Source of the DNA: Tenodera sinensis
Lineage: Eukaryota; Arthropoda; Insecta; Mantodea; Mantidae
DNA: 64,000 nt
Direction: 5' to 3'
Assembly (NCBI GenBank): GCA_030765045.1
Contig: CM060964.1
Span: forward strand, 321,912,013 to 321,976,012
Below, in pieces: positions 23,624 to 34,190 of this stretch (position 1 is the first letter of the stretch; every line of letters begins with the position of its first letter). Made by a program: the position numbers and the translations under genes. The notes under the pieces are model-generated. The model worked only from the letters and a program-made list of their open reading frames with translations. It did no database searches and was not told the DNA's origin.

Positions 23624-23829
23624 CTGCAACAACAAAATTAAAACACATCTTCAACATTAGATTATAATTATTCCTTTTGTTGTTAAGCAACCCAAACTTA
23701 TGTATTACCACTACTGTTTGAATCTTATCAGCCATCTAGAAATATAATCAATAGGTTTTGCAATTATGTTATATTGCAGTCCTAAGAAAACTACAAAACT
23801 TTAGCATATAGAACACTTATGTCACTTGC
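23624..23829 (-). other. ASCIZ GC-AG intron (206 bp)
   Basis: The only donor that joins the two halves of the second zinc finger in phase is CAG|GCAAGT at 23830/23829, paired with the acceptor TTGCAG ending at 23624. GC-AG introns are a known minority class, and GCAAGT is their usual donor form. Confidence 0.8.
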
Positions 23830-24102
23830 CTGTTTCAAATATTTCAGGGATTTAAAGAATTGAGTAGAATTAATGTTGTATGAACATTTTTCAACAGGGC
23901 AATGAAACTGACAATTTCTGCCATATTTCCTTTTGTTACTGAAGTTCCTCTTATGATGTTTTAAGAGATGCATGTCCAAGTGAGATGATGTAAAGAAAAT
24001 GATGCTGCAGCCTTCTTCTGGGCAAGGAATATTCTTTTTGATGGCACAAAGTTCCGATGGTGGAGGACATATTTTTGTTACTGGCAGCTCTTCCGTTGGA
24101 AT
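23830..24102 (-). CDS. ASCIZ: ASCIZ first zinc-finger exon
   Basis: 91 codons from IPTEELPVTKICPPPSEL through SLKYLKQ. The acceptor TTTTGTTTCAG ends at 24103. Finger 1 is IPCPEEGCSIIFFTSSHLDM with His ligands in HLLKHH, and finger 2 starts FHCPVEKCSYNI and is completed in the next exon. No in-frame ATG lies at the exon start, so an upstream exon must supply the initiator. A phase-0 candidate lies at 35968-35985. The downstream donor is of GC type. Confidence 0.9.
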
Positions 24103-25280
24103 CTGAAACAAAAGTCCTTAAAAGCATTATGATGTTCACAGAATCCAATATTTCTGGTGTGAAAATTACATTGTATATGTATGTATTCCTTTACAAACTA
24201 AGCACAACTGAACATTAATGAAAGGAAGCATGTATAAGAGAACCTCCTTTCTTTATGTTGTGTATGACAATTCGAAATTGTTATGAATTTTACATTGAGC
24301 ATAGTGTTTGTAGAAGGTATTTGACAATTCTTCCTTACTTGGCCTCAGTTTATCAAGTGTTTGCTCTATCTGATATCTCCTCTGTTTACAGTACACTCTG
24401 ACATCATGTATGCTAACATGAGACTAACAAACACCACCACCCTGTTAGCAGTAGCCAAGGGCTTAAGGGTCCTAAGCCACAAAACGGCAGGATTTTTTCA
24501 TAAGAGCAATGAAGCAGTTGTGGCCGAAAAGCGACACAAAGCTTAACCTAAACCCTAACAGTCCACAAAGAAAACTCAAAATAACGCAAAATAGCAGATT
24601 TCACTCCCTTAGGTTGGCACTCTCATTTTCACATGAGCAGTATCCTCCACATGTTCTGCCGTCTTCATGTCATAATTCTTCCACAAAACAAAACCTAAAT
24701 GGGGGGGGGGGGTTATGGATTCCGAGGTGGTCCCAATGATAATCTTGCAACAAACAGGTACCTGTCATGGTGGGTACTCCAACCTGGTAGAAACAAAAAC
24801 CAATAAAATTGTGCGCATGAACAGTTTTTGGCCTTTTGAACATGCAGAAGTTGTTAAACCACTTCCCATTACGCGTTCTGGTGCAAGATATTCAGTTCTG
24901 GATATGTGTTCTTGTGTGATTGTAATACTGCAATTCCATTGAAAATAAGCCCATGGTTAAAAATAAATATTTTGACTTTTATGCAAATATATAGTGTAGT
25001 AAATATATTTCAGGAATCAAGAACCAAAAAAAGCTGTTGTTACATACAGTAATGTATTTTATTTCATGTAAAAGTATAATGTAAGAGATGCTGTGTTATG
25101 GTTTCAAAGATTGAGTGTAAGTTGGTGAAACTAAACTTACATGAGTATCACTGCTTTCTATATTGGACTCTTATGGAAATTATTGGATTTACAGTGTAAG
25201 AAAACAGACCATTAATTCTCGAGGTAAGGTAGTTCAAGAAATTTTACAGTGAAAAACTTGAGCTTCAGCTACAGAAAAAT
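24103..25280. other. Intron-type sequence upstream of ASCIZ exon 2
   Basis: Short frames only. A G-run lies near 24708 and a weak telomere-like stretch near 24545. No element or exon is recognised. Confidence 0.45.
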
Positions 25281-25291
25281 TGTAAAAGTTA

Positions 25292-25665
25292 GAGAGGTAG
25301 AACTGGAACTTAAAAATTCAATGCCACAACTGGGATTTGAACCACAGACCTTCCGCTTACCGGGCGGCTGCTCTACCACTGAGCTATTGTCTATTGTGAC
25401 AAACTGCCAGAATGGCATTAAATTCTCAAACCAGTTCGTATTTTTCCTGGTAAACCACAAAGGCAGTCTCACATCAGAGGCAAATTACCCCTATGGTGAC
25501 TTACTATTGTAAGTACTTTATGTCCCAGGATTAAATAACCTTCAGATGGTAATTATTATTTATTTATGCCAACAAACTTACTGTTGGTGTTTTTAAACAC
25601 ACAAGCCATGTATGGGCAAAGTTTGAGAGGTAGAACTAAGTTTGTTGGCATAAATAAATAATAAC
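25292..25665. mobile_element. SINE insertion with inverted body and forward tail
   Basis: Target duplication TGTAAAAGTTA at 25281-25291 and 25666-25676. The block starts GAGAGGTAGAACTGG. It carries a full unit in reverse orientation (tRNA-like box B as GGGATTTGAACC near 25334), then a second GAGAGGTAGAAC at 25625, and ends with a forward tail GTTTGTTGGCATAAATAAAT. A short duplication (CTATTGT) and a lost base lie inside the tRNA-like part. Confidence 0.85.
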
Positions 25666-25676
25666 TGTAAAAGTTA

Positions 25677-26924
25677 ATTTGCTTTCTAAATTAGTGGTTG
25701 CATATTGCAGTTTTCTATTTCTTTTAATGTTACGGTATGGAATGCAGGTTACTTTACTGTAGTCTTTTAACCTTGTAAAAAGTTGACGAAATTTTGTGTG
25801 TCACCTCTGACATATTGTATCTACGAGTATATACAATATGAATCTTTTGTACCATCATTTCTGTAATGATCAATGGGAAACCTTATGCAATTTATCATTA
25901 TAATAATATACATTGTCTTAATGATATGTGTTATATGATTATTTTAAATTATTTTTATGGAGACACATGGTGTGAAAATGTGATCCTTTTTGCCTTAATT
26001 TTTAAACCAAATTACACACAGAATGTTTTATAGTTACTTTCAGATGGCCAAAGACAGCATTATTGCTAGCTGAACAGTAGCATGGACTCTTGAACAATAC
26101 AAAGTATTCAATCATTAATTCTTAGATGTTTATTCCGACTCCAGTGAGAATGATGAACAGTGTCAAATGTAGCAGTTCAAAGCCAAGAGCCAATGGTGAG
26201 TGAGTGAGTGAGTGAGTGAGTGAGTGTGAGTGAGTGAGTGAGTGAGTGAGTGAGGTTTAAGGGCCCATCGACAGCTAGGTCACTTGGGCCCGAAGCCAAA
26301 ATTTAAAGACTAAATTCACTCACAAACTGCTGTGGCTAAAAGATGAAAGCTAAATTAAGGGATTAAAATGGCAAATACAGTGCCTGGTCATGTTATTAAA
26401 TGCACCTAGTCTGTTTTACAGTTCACTAAATTCTGAGCATTGGCTTAATAACAATGCTCAATTATCAAAGTGAATCTCAGTGAACAATGTTAGGGAACTA
26501 TTGTTGTCTACAATGAATGTGTGTAATGCTCTTAGGGGACCTTTATCCTCTACAATTATGCTGTTTCCTGTTTTGTAACAGTTGAAATTGTTGATTCACA
26601 AATATCAGTTGTGCTAGTGCTAACAAGAAGAGAAGACACTGGTTCACTTTGTGCTATAAAAATGTAAATTTGTCATTTTATGTATGGTTTTAAAGTGAAA
26701 CATATGATTTTGTGTTTTCTATTTACAACATAACCGGCAAATCATTGATCTGACACCACGAAAAGTTGCAGAGTAAAAACACTGATAAACTGATTTTATT
26801 TTCAAATTGAGAGATTTCTCAAAGATTAAGGGTATCTGAATCATCTGAGGCGAATTAAAAAGAAAATTTAATTTCGTATGGACCTAGCCCTACAAAGGAG
26901 GAATAAATGTGGGTGGAAACCGAT
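25677..26924. other. AT-rich sequence with a (GTGA)n microsatellite
   Basis: The microsatellite occupies 26195-26254 (about 14 GTGA units, one interruption). The rest shows no exon or element ends. Confidence 0.6.
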
Positions 26925-26932
26925 TCTCACAC

Positions 26933-28119
26933 CAGGGTTGCCAATGTTTAAAAGTAAAATTATCCTACCGGCCACACAAAATTATAGATTTGGATACAAA
27001 ATTATTGTACATCATAAACCAAATGCTGCAACAATAAATGTATAAGCATAACACTTATGAAAATGTAATAGTATTGATGTTTATGGTATCCACTTACAAG
27101 ATTGATGACCTCAATCAGTATTACAACATTAGTACTTATTGAGAGGTAGAACTGGAACTTAAAAATTCAATGCCACAACTGGGATTTGAATCACAGACCT
27201 TCCGCTTACCGGGCGGCTGCTCTAACCACTGAGCTATTGTGACAAACTACCAGAATGGCATTAAATTCTCAAACCAGTTCATATTTCTCCTGGTAAACCA
27301 CAAAGGCAATCTCACATCAGAGACAAATTACCCACACACGGCTTGTGTGTTTAAAAACACCAACAGTAAGTTTGTTGGCATAAATAAATAATAATTAGTA
27401 CTTATGTTTCTCGCACTATTCATCTGAAAGTTCATCATCTTCCTCAACTGTTGCAGCATTATATAGATTTGTTGTTGAGATAAACTTTAACATTTCAGTG
27501 GCTTGAAAATTTTCGGACCCACCACATTCTTTCACAAGCTGAGACGACAGAGTAAGTCCATTTACCATACCTAGCGCCAATCTGTTTCTAATTTTGGGTT
27601 TTACTAAACCTAGTTTGGAAAAAACTCTTTCACAAGAAATGGTTCTGTGGGGCAATGAAACCACTGATAATGCAACCTCTGCCAGTTCTTTGAAATCAGT
27701 ATTTCTACCAAGATGACATGTGTTTAACAGCACTCGGAAACTGCCAGATTCATGCATGTTCTTTATTTCACATTGAGTATCACGTATTCTGAGTTTTCTC
27801 CATTGATCATCAATTTTCTGAACAGAGCCTTCTTCATTGAGATTACCAGATCTGGGCACACTGACACCAAAAGGATAAAGCGTAGAAGGATTAGTAGGAT
27901 ATGAAATGGTTGCCTTAGAGGGGTGGAGACAGGCCATATGGGCAAAAGTGGTGTTGCTATTTGTAATTAATTTCATTTCGCTGGTGTGACAAACCAGTGA
28001 AAATGATATTTCGCCAGTATCGAAATTATCGTACACCCCCCATAAGTATCGTACGGGTTGAGTACAAACATTCAAATTATCGTATGCCCCCATAATTATC
28101 GTACAGGTTGGCAACCCTG
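26933..28119 (-). mobile_element. Non-autonomous hAT transposon B
   Basis: Ends CAGGGTTGCCAA and its inverse TTGGCAACCCTG with a perfect 8-bp duplication TCTCACAC (26925-26932 and 28120-28127). The minus strand 27416-28017 encodes about 170 residues of hAT transposase C-terminus, including LPHRTISCERVFSKLGL and KIRNRLALGMVNGLTL, with an acidic end EEDDELSDE. Unlike copy A (10696-11621) this segment is uninterrupted, but the catalytic core is missing. A SINE is nested at 27140-27393. Confidence 0.92.
27140..27393. mobile_element. SINE nested in hAT element B
   Basis: Target duplication ATTAGTACTTAT at 27128-27139 and 27394-27405. hAT copy A has the uninterrupted site near 10890, so the empty site is visible. 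The block begins GAGAGGTAGAACTGG, carries the tRNA-like head in reverse, then switches to the forward module CACACACGGCTTGTGTG and ends AAATAAATAATAAT. Confidence 0.92.
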
Positions 28120-28127
28120 TCTCACAC

Positions 28128-28920
28128 CAACGGGAGAACATTGTTTGAAAAACATTTGTCAAAGAAACAGGTTTGCTATTGCAAAAGAAATTAAATCCAA
28201 GCTTGAAGACTGGCATTGTTACATCTGAAATAACTATGAGGTGCAAAGTTTCAGAAATTAATTTAAAAGCTCACAGACCTGCCAAGAAACCCAAATTAAC
28301 TGCTGCTATGACTGCAAAATGCCTCACCTGGGCAAAAGATCATAAGGACAAAGACCTAAACTTCTGGAAATCTATAAATATGAAAATCTTCATTGCAAAA
28401 TTTCTTTATTGTGCCAAACTTAACATCTGAAGTGCATTATCATGAACTAAAGTTCCCATTTGAAACAATTCACATAGAGTTATTTTGTTTCAGGTTTGTT
28501 TTAGTGATGAAAGCACTTCTGAAATTCTGGCAAACAGAGCTCCGTGTGAAGATATCCTGTGAAGTGTATCATCCAGATTGTGTTGTGTAGACAGTAAAAT
28601 ATCCCACCAAGGTTATGGTGGCATCAGTGGCAAAGGCACTGGATGTCTATAGGTTGTTCAAGGGACATTGCGGCAGGGGATCAGTACAAGGAAGTGTTGA
28701 GAAGTAGGCTGCTGCATCACATAAAAGACTGGTTCCCAAATGGAGAACCATTCATATTTATGGAAGATATGACACAGCAAAATCAGTAATATCTTTTCTG
28801 AGAGAGCAGAACATCCCTTCGTTGCTGTGGCCAGGGAATTCACCAGACATCAACCCCACTGAAAATGCCAGGAAGCTAGCAAAGAAAGAAGTGGCAAAGG
28901 AAATACTAAAAATTATCTGC
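28128..28920 (+). pseudogene. Tc1-like transposase remnant
   Basis: Ordered plus-strand blocks of a Tc1-type transposase are visible across stops: HRPAKKPKLTAAMTAKCLTW (about 28275), VKYPTKVMVASVAKAL (about 28597), and near 28810 NIPSLLWPGNSPDINPTENA, the region holding the last catalytic acidic residue. The second catalytic block is not intact. No termini were identified. It starts right after the hAT B duplication. Confidence 0.8.
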
Positions 28921-29215
28921 TACAGCATATTTATCAATCTGTTTATATTTAATATTTCTAAAATGTTGCTATTCTTGTTCTTAAATGACATTTGGTTGTA
29001 CCAATATAAGCCCTGTCAGAATCCAAACAGCTAAATTGATAAATGCCAGATTTTTTATAATTTGGAATTACATCCTTTTTAGAAAAATTCAGCAAATTTT
29101 TTGTATCATATTTATTTTAAAGAACCAAATTTATACCATGTTCTTTAAAAGAATTTTACATTTTTATTAGCCCAAGGATGGTAAGTAAACTTTTTAAACT
29201 TACAATCGTCTTTTA

Positions 29216-30084
29216 CAGGGCTTTCGGATCGCTTCTTCACCGCTGCACGGCCTTTTGCCTGTGCGAGTTTGAAGCTGCCACGGCCAGGTTTGTCACTACT
29301 AACAAGCTGCACGTAAAACATGTATAAAAATCTTACCTTATAGAAAATGCTGGAAATGTCGTGAACGATGGTTTAATCGATCCACAGCATCTGTTCTTTT
29401 CAGATGAGGCGTGGTGTCATCTAAATAGTCGCGTGAACACTCATAACAGTCAGTATTGGGCATCTCAAAATCCACATTGCATTCAAGAAATCCCTCATTA
29501 TGATCGGAGAGTTGGAGTTTAATGTGCTGTTAGCACTAGACCCATAATTGGTCCAATATTTTAGGACCAGACTAAATAAGAAGAGTTACCGAAATGACAT
29601 TTTGATCCCATTTTTTCGTGAACTGACAGAAGAGAAATCATGGTGGTTTCAACAAGATTCTGCTACTGCCCATACAGTCCATGAATAAAATTAGGGAAGT
29701 GTTTGAAGATAGAGTGATTAAAGCTGGTGTGTGGCCCTCTCGCTCCCCTGATCTAACAGTGTGTGATTTTTACTTGTGGGGTAACCTGAAAGACAAAGTT
29801 TACGAGAAAAATCCTCATACATTGGAAGAACTAAAACAAAATATTAGAAATGAAATCACAGAAATTACAGTTGCCCACCTTAATTGTGTGAATCAGAATG
29901 TGCTTTCCCGATATAATGCCTGTATAGCAGAGGAGGGACGACATTTCCAGCATTTTCTATGAGGTAAGATTTTTATACATGTTTTACGTACGGCTTATTA
30001 GTAGCGGCAAACCTGGCTGCGGCAGCTTCAAACTCGCACAGGCAAAAGGCTGTGCAGCGGTGAAGAACCGGTTCAAAAGCCCGG
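29216..30084 (+). mobile_element. Mariner-like transposon with about 145-bp inverted ends
   Basis: Long inverted repeats (29216-29361 and 29938-30084) start C(A/C)GGGCTTT next to TA on both sides. The right repeat includes the end of the transposase, which terminates AEEGRHFQHFL at 29960. The first acidic block is FFSDEAWCHL (about 29397) and the last is SRSPDLTVCDFYLWG (about 29738). The middle holds stops, and the N-terminal part is missing, so it is an internally deleted, dead copy. The C-terminal 93 codons (29681-29962) are open. Confidence 0.85.
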
Positions 30085-30169
30085 TATTTTCTTGAGGGTA
30101 GAAACTTCTGTTACAGCCTTTTGAGACTTAAATTTCTCTATTTTTTATGTATCTAAATGCATACACAGG

Positions 30170-30520
30170 TAAACAAAAACACAGTTGTATAAAACAATAA
30201 TAGCAATTTTGATGTATGGTTGTGAAGTATGGGTAAATGACAAAGAAAATAGAGAACATGCTAAGTGCTTTTGAAAGAAAGATTTTGAGAAGTACTTTGG
30301 GTACAGTGAATGAAAATAGACTGTGGAGAGTTAGGTGTAACAATGAAAGATATGAATGAATGCCAAAGTATACCTTTAAAAGCATTAAAAGGCAAAATGG
30401 AAATAGAGCAATTGGCAGACAAAGGGCGATGAGGTTACAAGAGATGGAAGAAACACACTGAATAGTAGGAATCTGGAAAGAGATGTAATACAGAGGGAAG
30501 AATGGGGACAATGCTTAAGA
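30170..30520 (+). mobile_element. Degenerate LINE fragment
   Basis: Plus-strand pieces such as ILMYGCEVWV-like sequence near 30210, FERKILRSTLGTVNENRLW (about 30268) and GYKRWKKH resemble the C-terminal part of RTE/CR1-type LINE polymerases. It is short and frameshifted. Confidence 0.55.
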
Positions 30521-30549
30521 GAAGCCAAGGCTGAATTTGGGCTGCAGTG

Positions 30550-30906
30550 CTAAGGAACATCTTTTAGATACAGATTCCCATAACACTGCTCCATATTACA
30601 AAAAAGTGAGTGAAATAATGCAAAGTATACAGTACTAACCATTTGAAAAAGTAACATATTGACAAGTTGATGTAGAACTATAAACTTACTGAGTTTGGAA
30701 TGAATTATGTTAATGTAGTTTTGAAACAAGAGACTATCAATATAAATACCTAAAAACTTGGTATTTGAGACTATGGATATTATTTGTCCATCATATACCA
30801 AATTTAAGGCTCTACTGCTATGATCATTTCCATTTAGCAAAAGAAGTACATAGTGTGTCTTGCCAACATTTAGATTAGGTTGTGGATAAAAAATCATGTG
30901 TTGCAC
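30550..30906 (-). mobile_element. LINE-a reverse transcriptase, C-terminal part
   Basis: The minus strand reads LNVGKTHYVLLLLNG, SNTKFLGIYIDSLL and SKLSKFIVLHQLVN, typical of the region after the RT active site in Jockey/CR1-type LINEs. The upstream half of what seems to be the same element lies at 33730-34190, so 30.96-33.72 kb is inserted within it. Confidence 0.7.
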
Positions 30907-30959
30907 TCACATGAATTTCTCTACTTTTGTGCTAACCATTCTTACAAACTCTTATTCCT

Positions 30960-31140
30960 ATATCTTCGTGTTAGTTGAGATACACATTTGCAGAAATTAT
31001 CTTATTGCTCATTTCTTTGTAGGTGCAAAGGGAATATGGGAATACAGTAGGCTTTGAGCGATCTTTTACAGCTTTCAAATTCTGTTCTCTTTGCACAGCT
31101 AGCATGTAAGAAAAATTAATAAGTGTTCCATTTGACAAAA
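30960..31140 (-). repeat. R2 repeat, copy 2, distal part
   Basis: Its reverse complement matches about 14905-15020 of R2 copy 1 (GTGCAAAGAGAACAGAATTT). The proximal part of this copy is at 33270-33712, and the LINE at 31148-33253 separates them. Confidence 0.6.
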
Positions 31141-31147
31141 ATTTAAG

Positions 31148-33253
31148 CTTATTGCAAAAGTGATGGAAAGAATGGTGGCATCTAGACTTAACTGGTTCCT
31201 AGAATATTACAACTTAATTAATAGTTCACAGACCGGCTTCAGACAGAATCATAGTACAAGTGAAAATGTACTCCTACTAAGCCAAGACATCAAGGAAGCT
31301 TTCAATAGAAAGGAGGATACCTTGGCAGTATTCATTGATTTTAAATCAGCATATGACTCAGTCTGGAGAAATAAATTAGTTGAGAAGTTGCAATCAATAG
31401 GTGTGAAAAGTAACATGCTTAAGTGGATAACTCAGTTTATTTCACAAAGATTTTGTGCCACAAAATATAATACATACATTTCCAAATATAAACAAACACA
31501 CCGAGGACTTCCACAAGGTGCTGTTCTGAGCACAACACTCTTTAACATATATATAAATGACCTTCCATCAATAATAAAAACTTTAGAAACCAAAATTGCT
31601 TTATTTGCTGATGATGTAGTCATTTGGACTTCAGGCTCTTCAAAAAAACCTGAATTAATTAAAGACAGAATAGAAACAGCCCTAAACAAAGTACATGAAT
31701 GGAGCTCCAAAAACCTCATGACTATCAATGTGGTAAAAACAAATTATGAATTATTTACACTAAACTACAAACCAGTTAATATTAGCATAAATTATAATGG
31801 TAAACCACTCAAAGCAGTTGATGATGCCAAATACTTAGGCATCACTTTCGACAGAAAGCTAAGTTGGAAAAAACATATAACAAACATCTCAGAAAAGGTT
31901 GAAAAGAAATTGCAAATCCTGAAAAGGTTAGCTGGTGCTAAATGGGGCTGCTCAAGGAGAGTCCTTAACACAACATACAAAATGTATATTAAACCAAACC
32001 TCTTGTACTGTTCTGAAGCTTTAATAACAGCAGCAAATGCTAACATCAATAAACTTGAACAAATACAAAATCAGGCTCTTCGCCTAATCACTGGAGCAGT
32101 TAAATCCACACCTATTGATGTCATGCTTGCCTTAACACGGACCCCATCAATAACAACAAAAATAGAAGAACAAGCATTGCTCCAACACGAGAAAATGTTA
32201 CGATTGCCAAACTCTAAATGGACAGAAGAGAACCTCCCCCCTTCAATCCTTAAAACTCATAGTAGTTTCCTAAAAAAGGTAACACAGATTAAATCCAAAT
32301 TGAACATTCCTAACACCAGAGAAAATCTACTTGTAAGAGAAAATCCATTGGAATTATTGCAACCTACCTTTAATTTGGAATTAATAGAGGAAATAAGTAA
32401 ATCAGACACACCAAAAGAAATACAAAAACTTCTAGCTCTGGAAACAATCAATACTAGGTATCCCACAGAAGAATGGCTGCACATATATACTGATGGATCC
32501 TCAAAGGAAAACCTTACTGGAGCTGGAGTTACATGTTCACATTTTTCCTTTTATCATTCTGTTGGCAGAGACACAACAAATTATGATGGAGAAATAGAGG
32601 CTATATACATTGCTCTCCGACAATTATTAAATCTTCCCTTAAATAAATTTAACAAGGCAGTAATTCTTTCAGATTCTAAAGCTGCAATTCAGGGAATATG
32701 TTCAAATACTACAAAGAAGTCAACAAAAATTAGAGAATGCTACAAAATGTTAACACAACTCCAAAAAGTTAATAAGACTGTTCATCTCCAATGGATTCCA
32801 GCACACTGTGGAGTCATGGGGAACGAAGCTGCAGACTCACTTGCAAAGAAAGGCACAACAATAAAACAAAAGTCTAAATTCAATTTCTCATATTCCTCAA
32901 TAAAACGCTTGATCATTAAAAATTTTTGTCATTCATACCTACAAGAAATAGAAACAAATGCCAAAGATAAAAAATGGATTACACTACTTTCCAATCCAGA
33001 TATAATCCCCCAGAGACCAAGGAAAACAGCTGTTGCAGCCTTCCGACTATTGACAAATCATGACTGCTTGGCAAGTCATCTCTACAGAGTGGGTATCTCA
33101 GCCTCACCAATATGTGTCCTGTGTAACGATCCAGCAGAAATGAATGAAGAACACTTGAAGACCTGTGAAGCATTAAGATCAGAAGAAACTACAGTTCAAA
33201 AGTATTGGAAAGCACGAATGCTAATGGCTTCATTGCCAGATGCAAGGCACTAG
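31148..33253 (+). CDS. LINE-b: 5'-truncated reverse transcriptase plus RNase H, open frame
   Basis: About 700 codons without a stop. RT motifs in order are SSQTGFRQNHST, FIDFKSAYDSVW (motif A Asp), GLPQGAVLSTTLFNIYINDL (motif B) and ALFADDVVIW (motif C). RNase H follows with YTDGSSKENLTG, DGEIEAIYIAL, AVILSDSKAAI and WIPAHCGVMGNEAADSLA, so all four acidic residues are present. A Cys/His tail reads CVLCNDPAEMNEEHLKTC. The endonuclease and first RT part are absent, and the frame simply opens at the insertion edge, so this is a 5'-truncated copy. A 3' RNase H suits the I-like LINE group. The tail is AACAACAAC. The intact frame suggests recent insertion, here into an R2 repeat. Confidence 0.93.
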   Translation, partial: LIAKVMERMVASRLNWFLEYYNLINSSQTGFRQNHSTSENVLLLSQDIKEAFNRKEDTLAVFIDFKSAYDSVWRNKLVEKLQSIGVKSNMLKWITQFISQRFCATKYNTYISKYKQTHRGLPQGAVLSTTLFNIYINDLPSIIKTLETKIALFADDVVIWTSGSSKKPELIKDRIETALNKVHEWSSKNLMTINVVKTNYELFTLNYKPVNISINYNGKPLKAVDDAKYLGITFDRKLSWKKHITNISEKVEKKLQILKRLAGAKWGCSRRVLNTTYKMYIKPNLLYCSEALITAANANINKLEQIQNQALRLITGAVKSTPIDVMLALTRTPSITTKIEEQALLQHEKMLRLPNSKWTEENLPPSILKTHSSFLKKVTQIKSKLNIPNTRENLLVRENPLELLQPTFNLELIEEISKSDTPKEIQKLLALETINTRYPTEEWLHIYTDGSSKENLTGAGVTCSHFSFYHSVGRDTTNYDGEIEAIYIALRQLLNLPLNKFNKAVILSDSKAAIQGICSNTTKKSTKIRECYKMLTQLQKVNKTVHLQWIPAHCGVMGNEAADSLAKKGTTIKQKSKFNFSYSSIKRLIIKNFCHSYLQEIETNAKDKKWITLLSNPDIIPQRPRKTAVAAFRLLTNHDCLASHLYRVGISASPICVLCNDPAEMNEEHLKTCEALRSEETTVQKYWKARMLMASLPDARH

Positions 33254-33269
33254 AAAACAACAACAGATT

Positions 33270-33712
33270 TGGTCCATCTCTTACGGTTTACCACTTACAG
33301 GACTACATGGGCTATAGCCAAAAATTTCAAAATATACATTTCATCTATCTAAAACTATCTTAAAACATATGGCATTTTAATCAAAATCATTAGTCATTTT
33401 TGAGAAAATAAAAATTTTTGAAAAATTTGTCATTTAAAGGGTAGTTTAGGGTGGAAGAATTTTCTTCAAAATCTTCGTGCCGCATCCTTAAAAGACGTTA
33501 AACTTAAATACCAACTATGGTTTTTAACTAACTTTTCGTTTGTGAGTTATGCTGTCTACAGACTTACACAGACGGACCTTTTTCTAAAATGCTGTTTTTG
33601 GATTCAGAAGGCCTCAAAACATATATTTCTGGTGAAATCTCGACATCTAATTTTTCAGTGGAATACAATACTTCCTCTACTTACTATACATAGTAGAGAG
33701 AGTAAAAAATAG
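33270..33712 (-). repeat. R2 repeat, copy 2, proximal part
   Basis: The reverse complement matches 14318-14780: TTTCACCAGAAATATATGTT, ACAGCATAACTCAC, CACCCTAAACTACCCTTTA and the CATGTAGTC block. It abuts the 3' tail of LINE-b. Confidence 0.8.
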
Positions 33713-33729
33713 TTTTCTAGGTTTTACAG

Positions 33730-34190
33730 AACTTCTTTACACTTATTTAGTTCCTCCATGGTTTCTGCATATATGAGAATAGTCTTGTCAGCTTAGTGCG
33801 TGACTTTGGTACCCTGCATTTTAAGGCGATCTTTTAAATCATTGATACACAATAAAAATATGGGACCAAGAATTGACGGTTGCAGTACCCCATATTTGTT
33901 GGCCCGTAGTGAAGATATACAAGATTCTGTGTTGCCCTCCCTACTGAGCAATGTAATTTCAATTCCTTGTTTTCTACAAAAAATGACTAATCATTTGGCA
34001 GCAATTCCCATAATTCCAGAACTTTCTAACTCATTTAATAATAACTTGTGGTCAATACAATCGAAAGTCTTAGAGAGATCAAGAAAGAGTCCTAAACTAT
34101 CTATTGTTCAGCCTATTATTAAGACTATTTAATGTCTTCTTGCTGCATCCTGTGTACACTTATTTTTCTGAAAACCACACCATATTACCT
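33730..34190 (-). mobile_element. LINE-a reverse transcriptase, motifs A to C
   Basis: The minus strand reads, with a few stops, LDLSKTFDCIDHKLLLNELE (motif A), a motif B version SILGPIFLLCINDLKDRL, and ADKTILIYAETMEELNK, where motif C has Lys for the second Asp. It continues logically into 30550-30906 and is therefore the older host of the R2 and LINE-b insertions. Confidence 0.75.

Noticed and set aside
24540..24565. Telomere-like AACCTAAACCCTAAC
   Set aside because: Only two imperfect units; too short to be an interstitial telomeric repeat.
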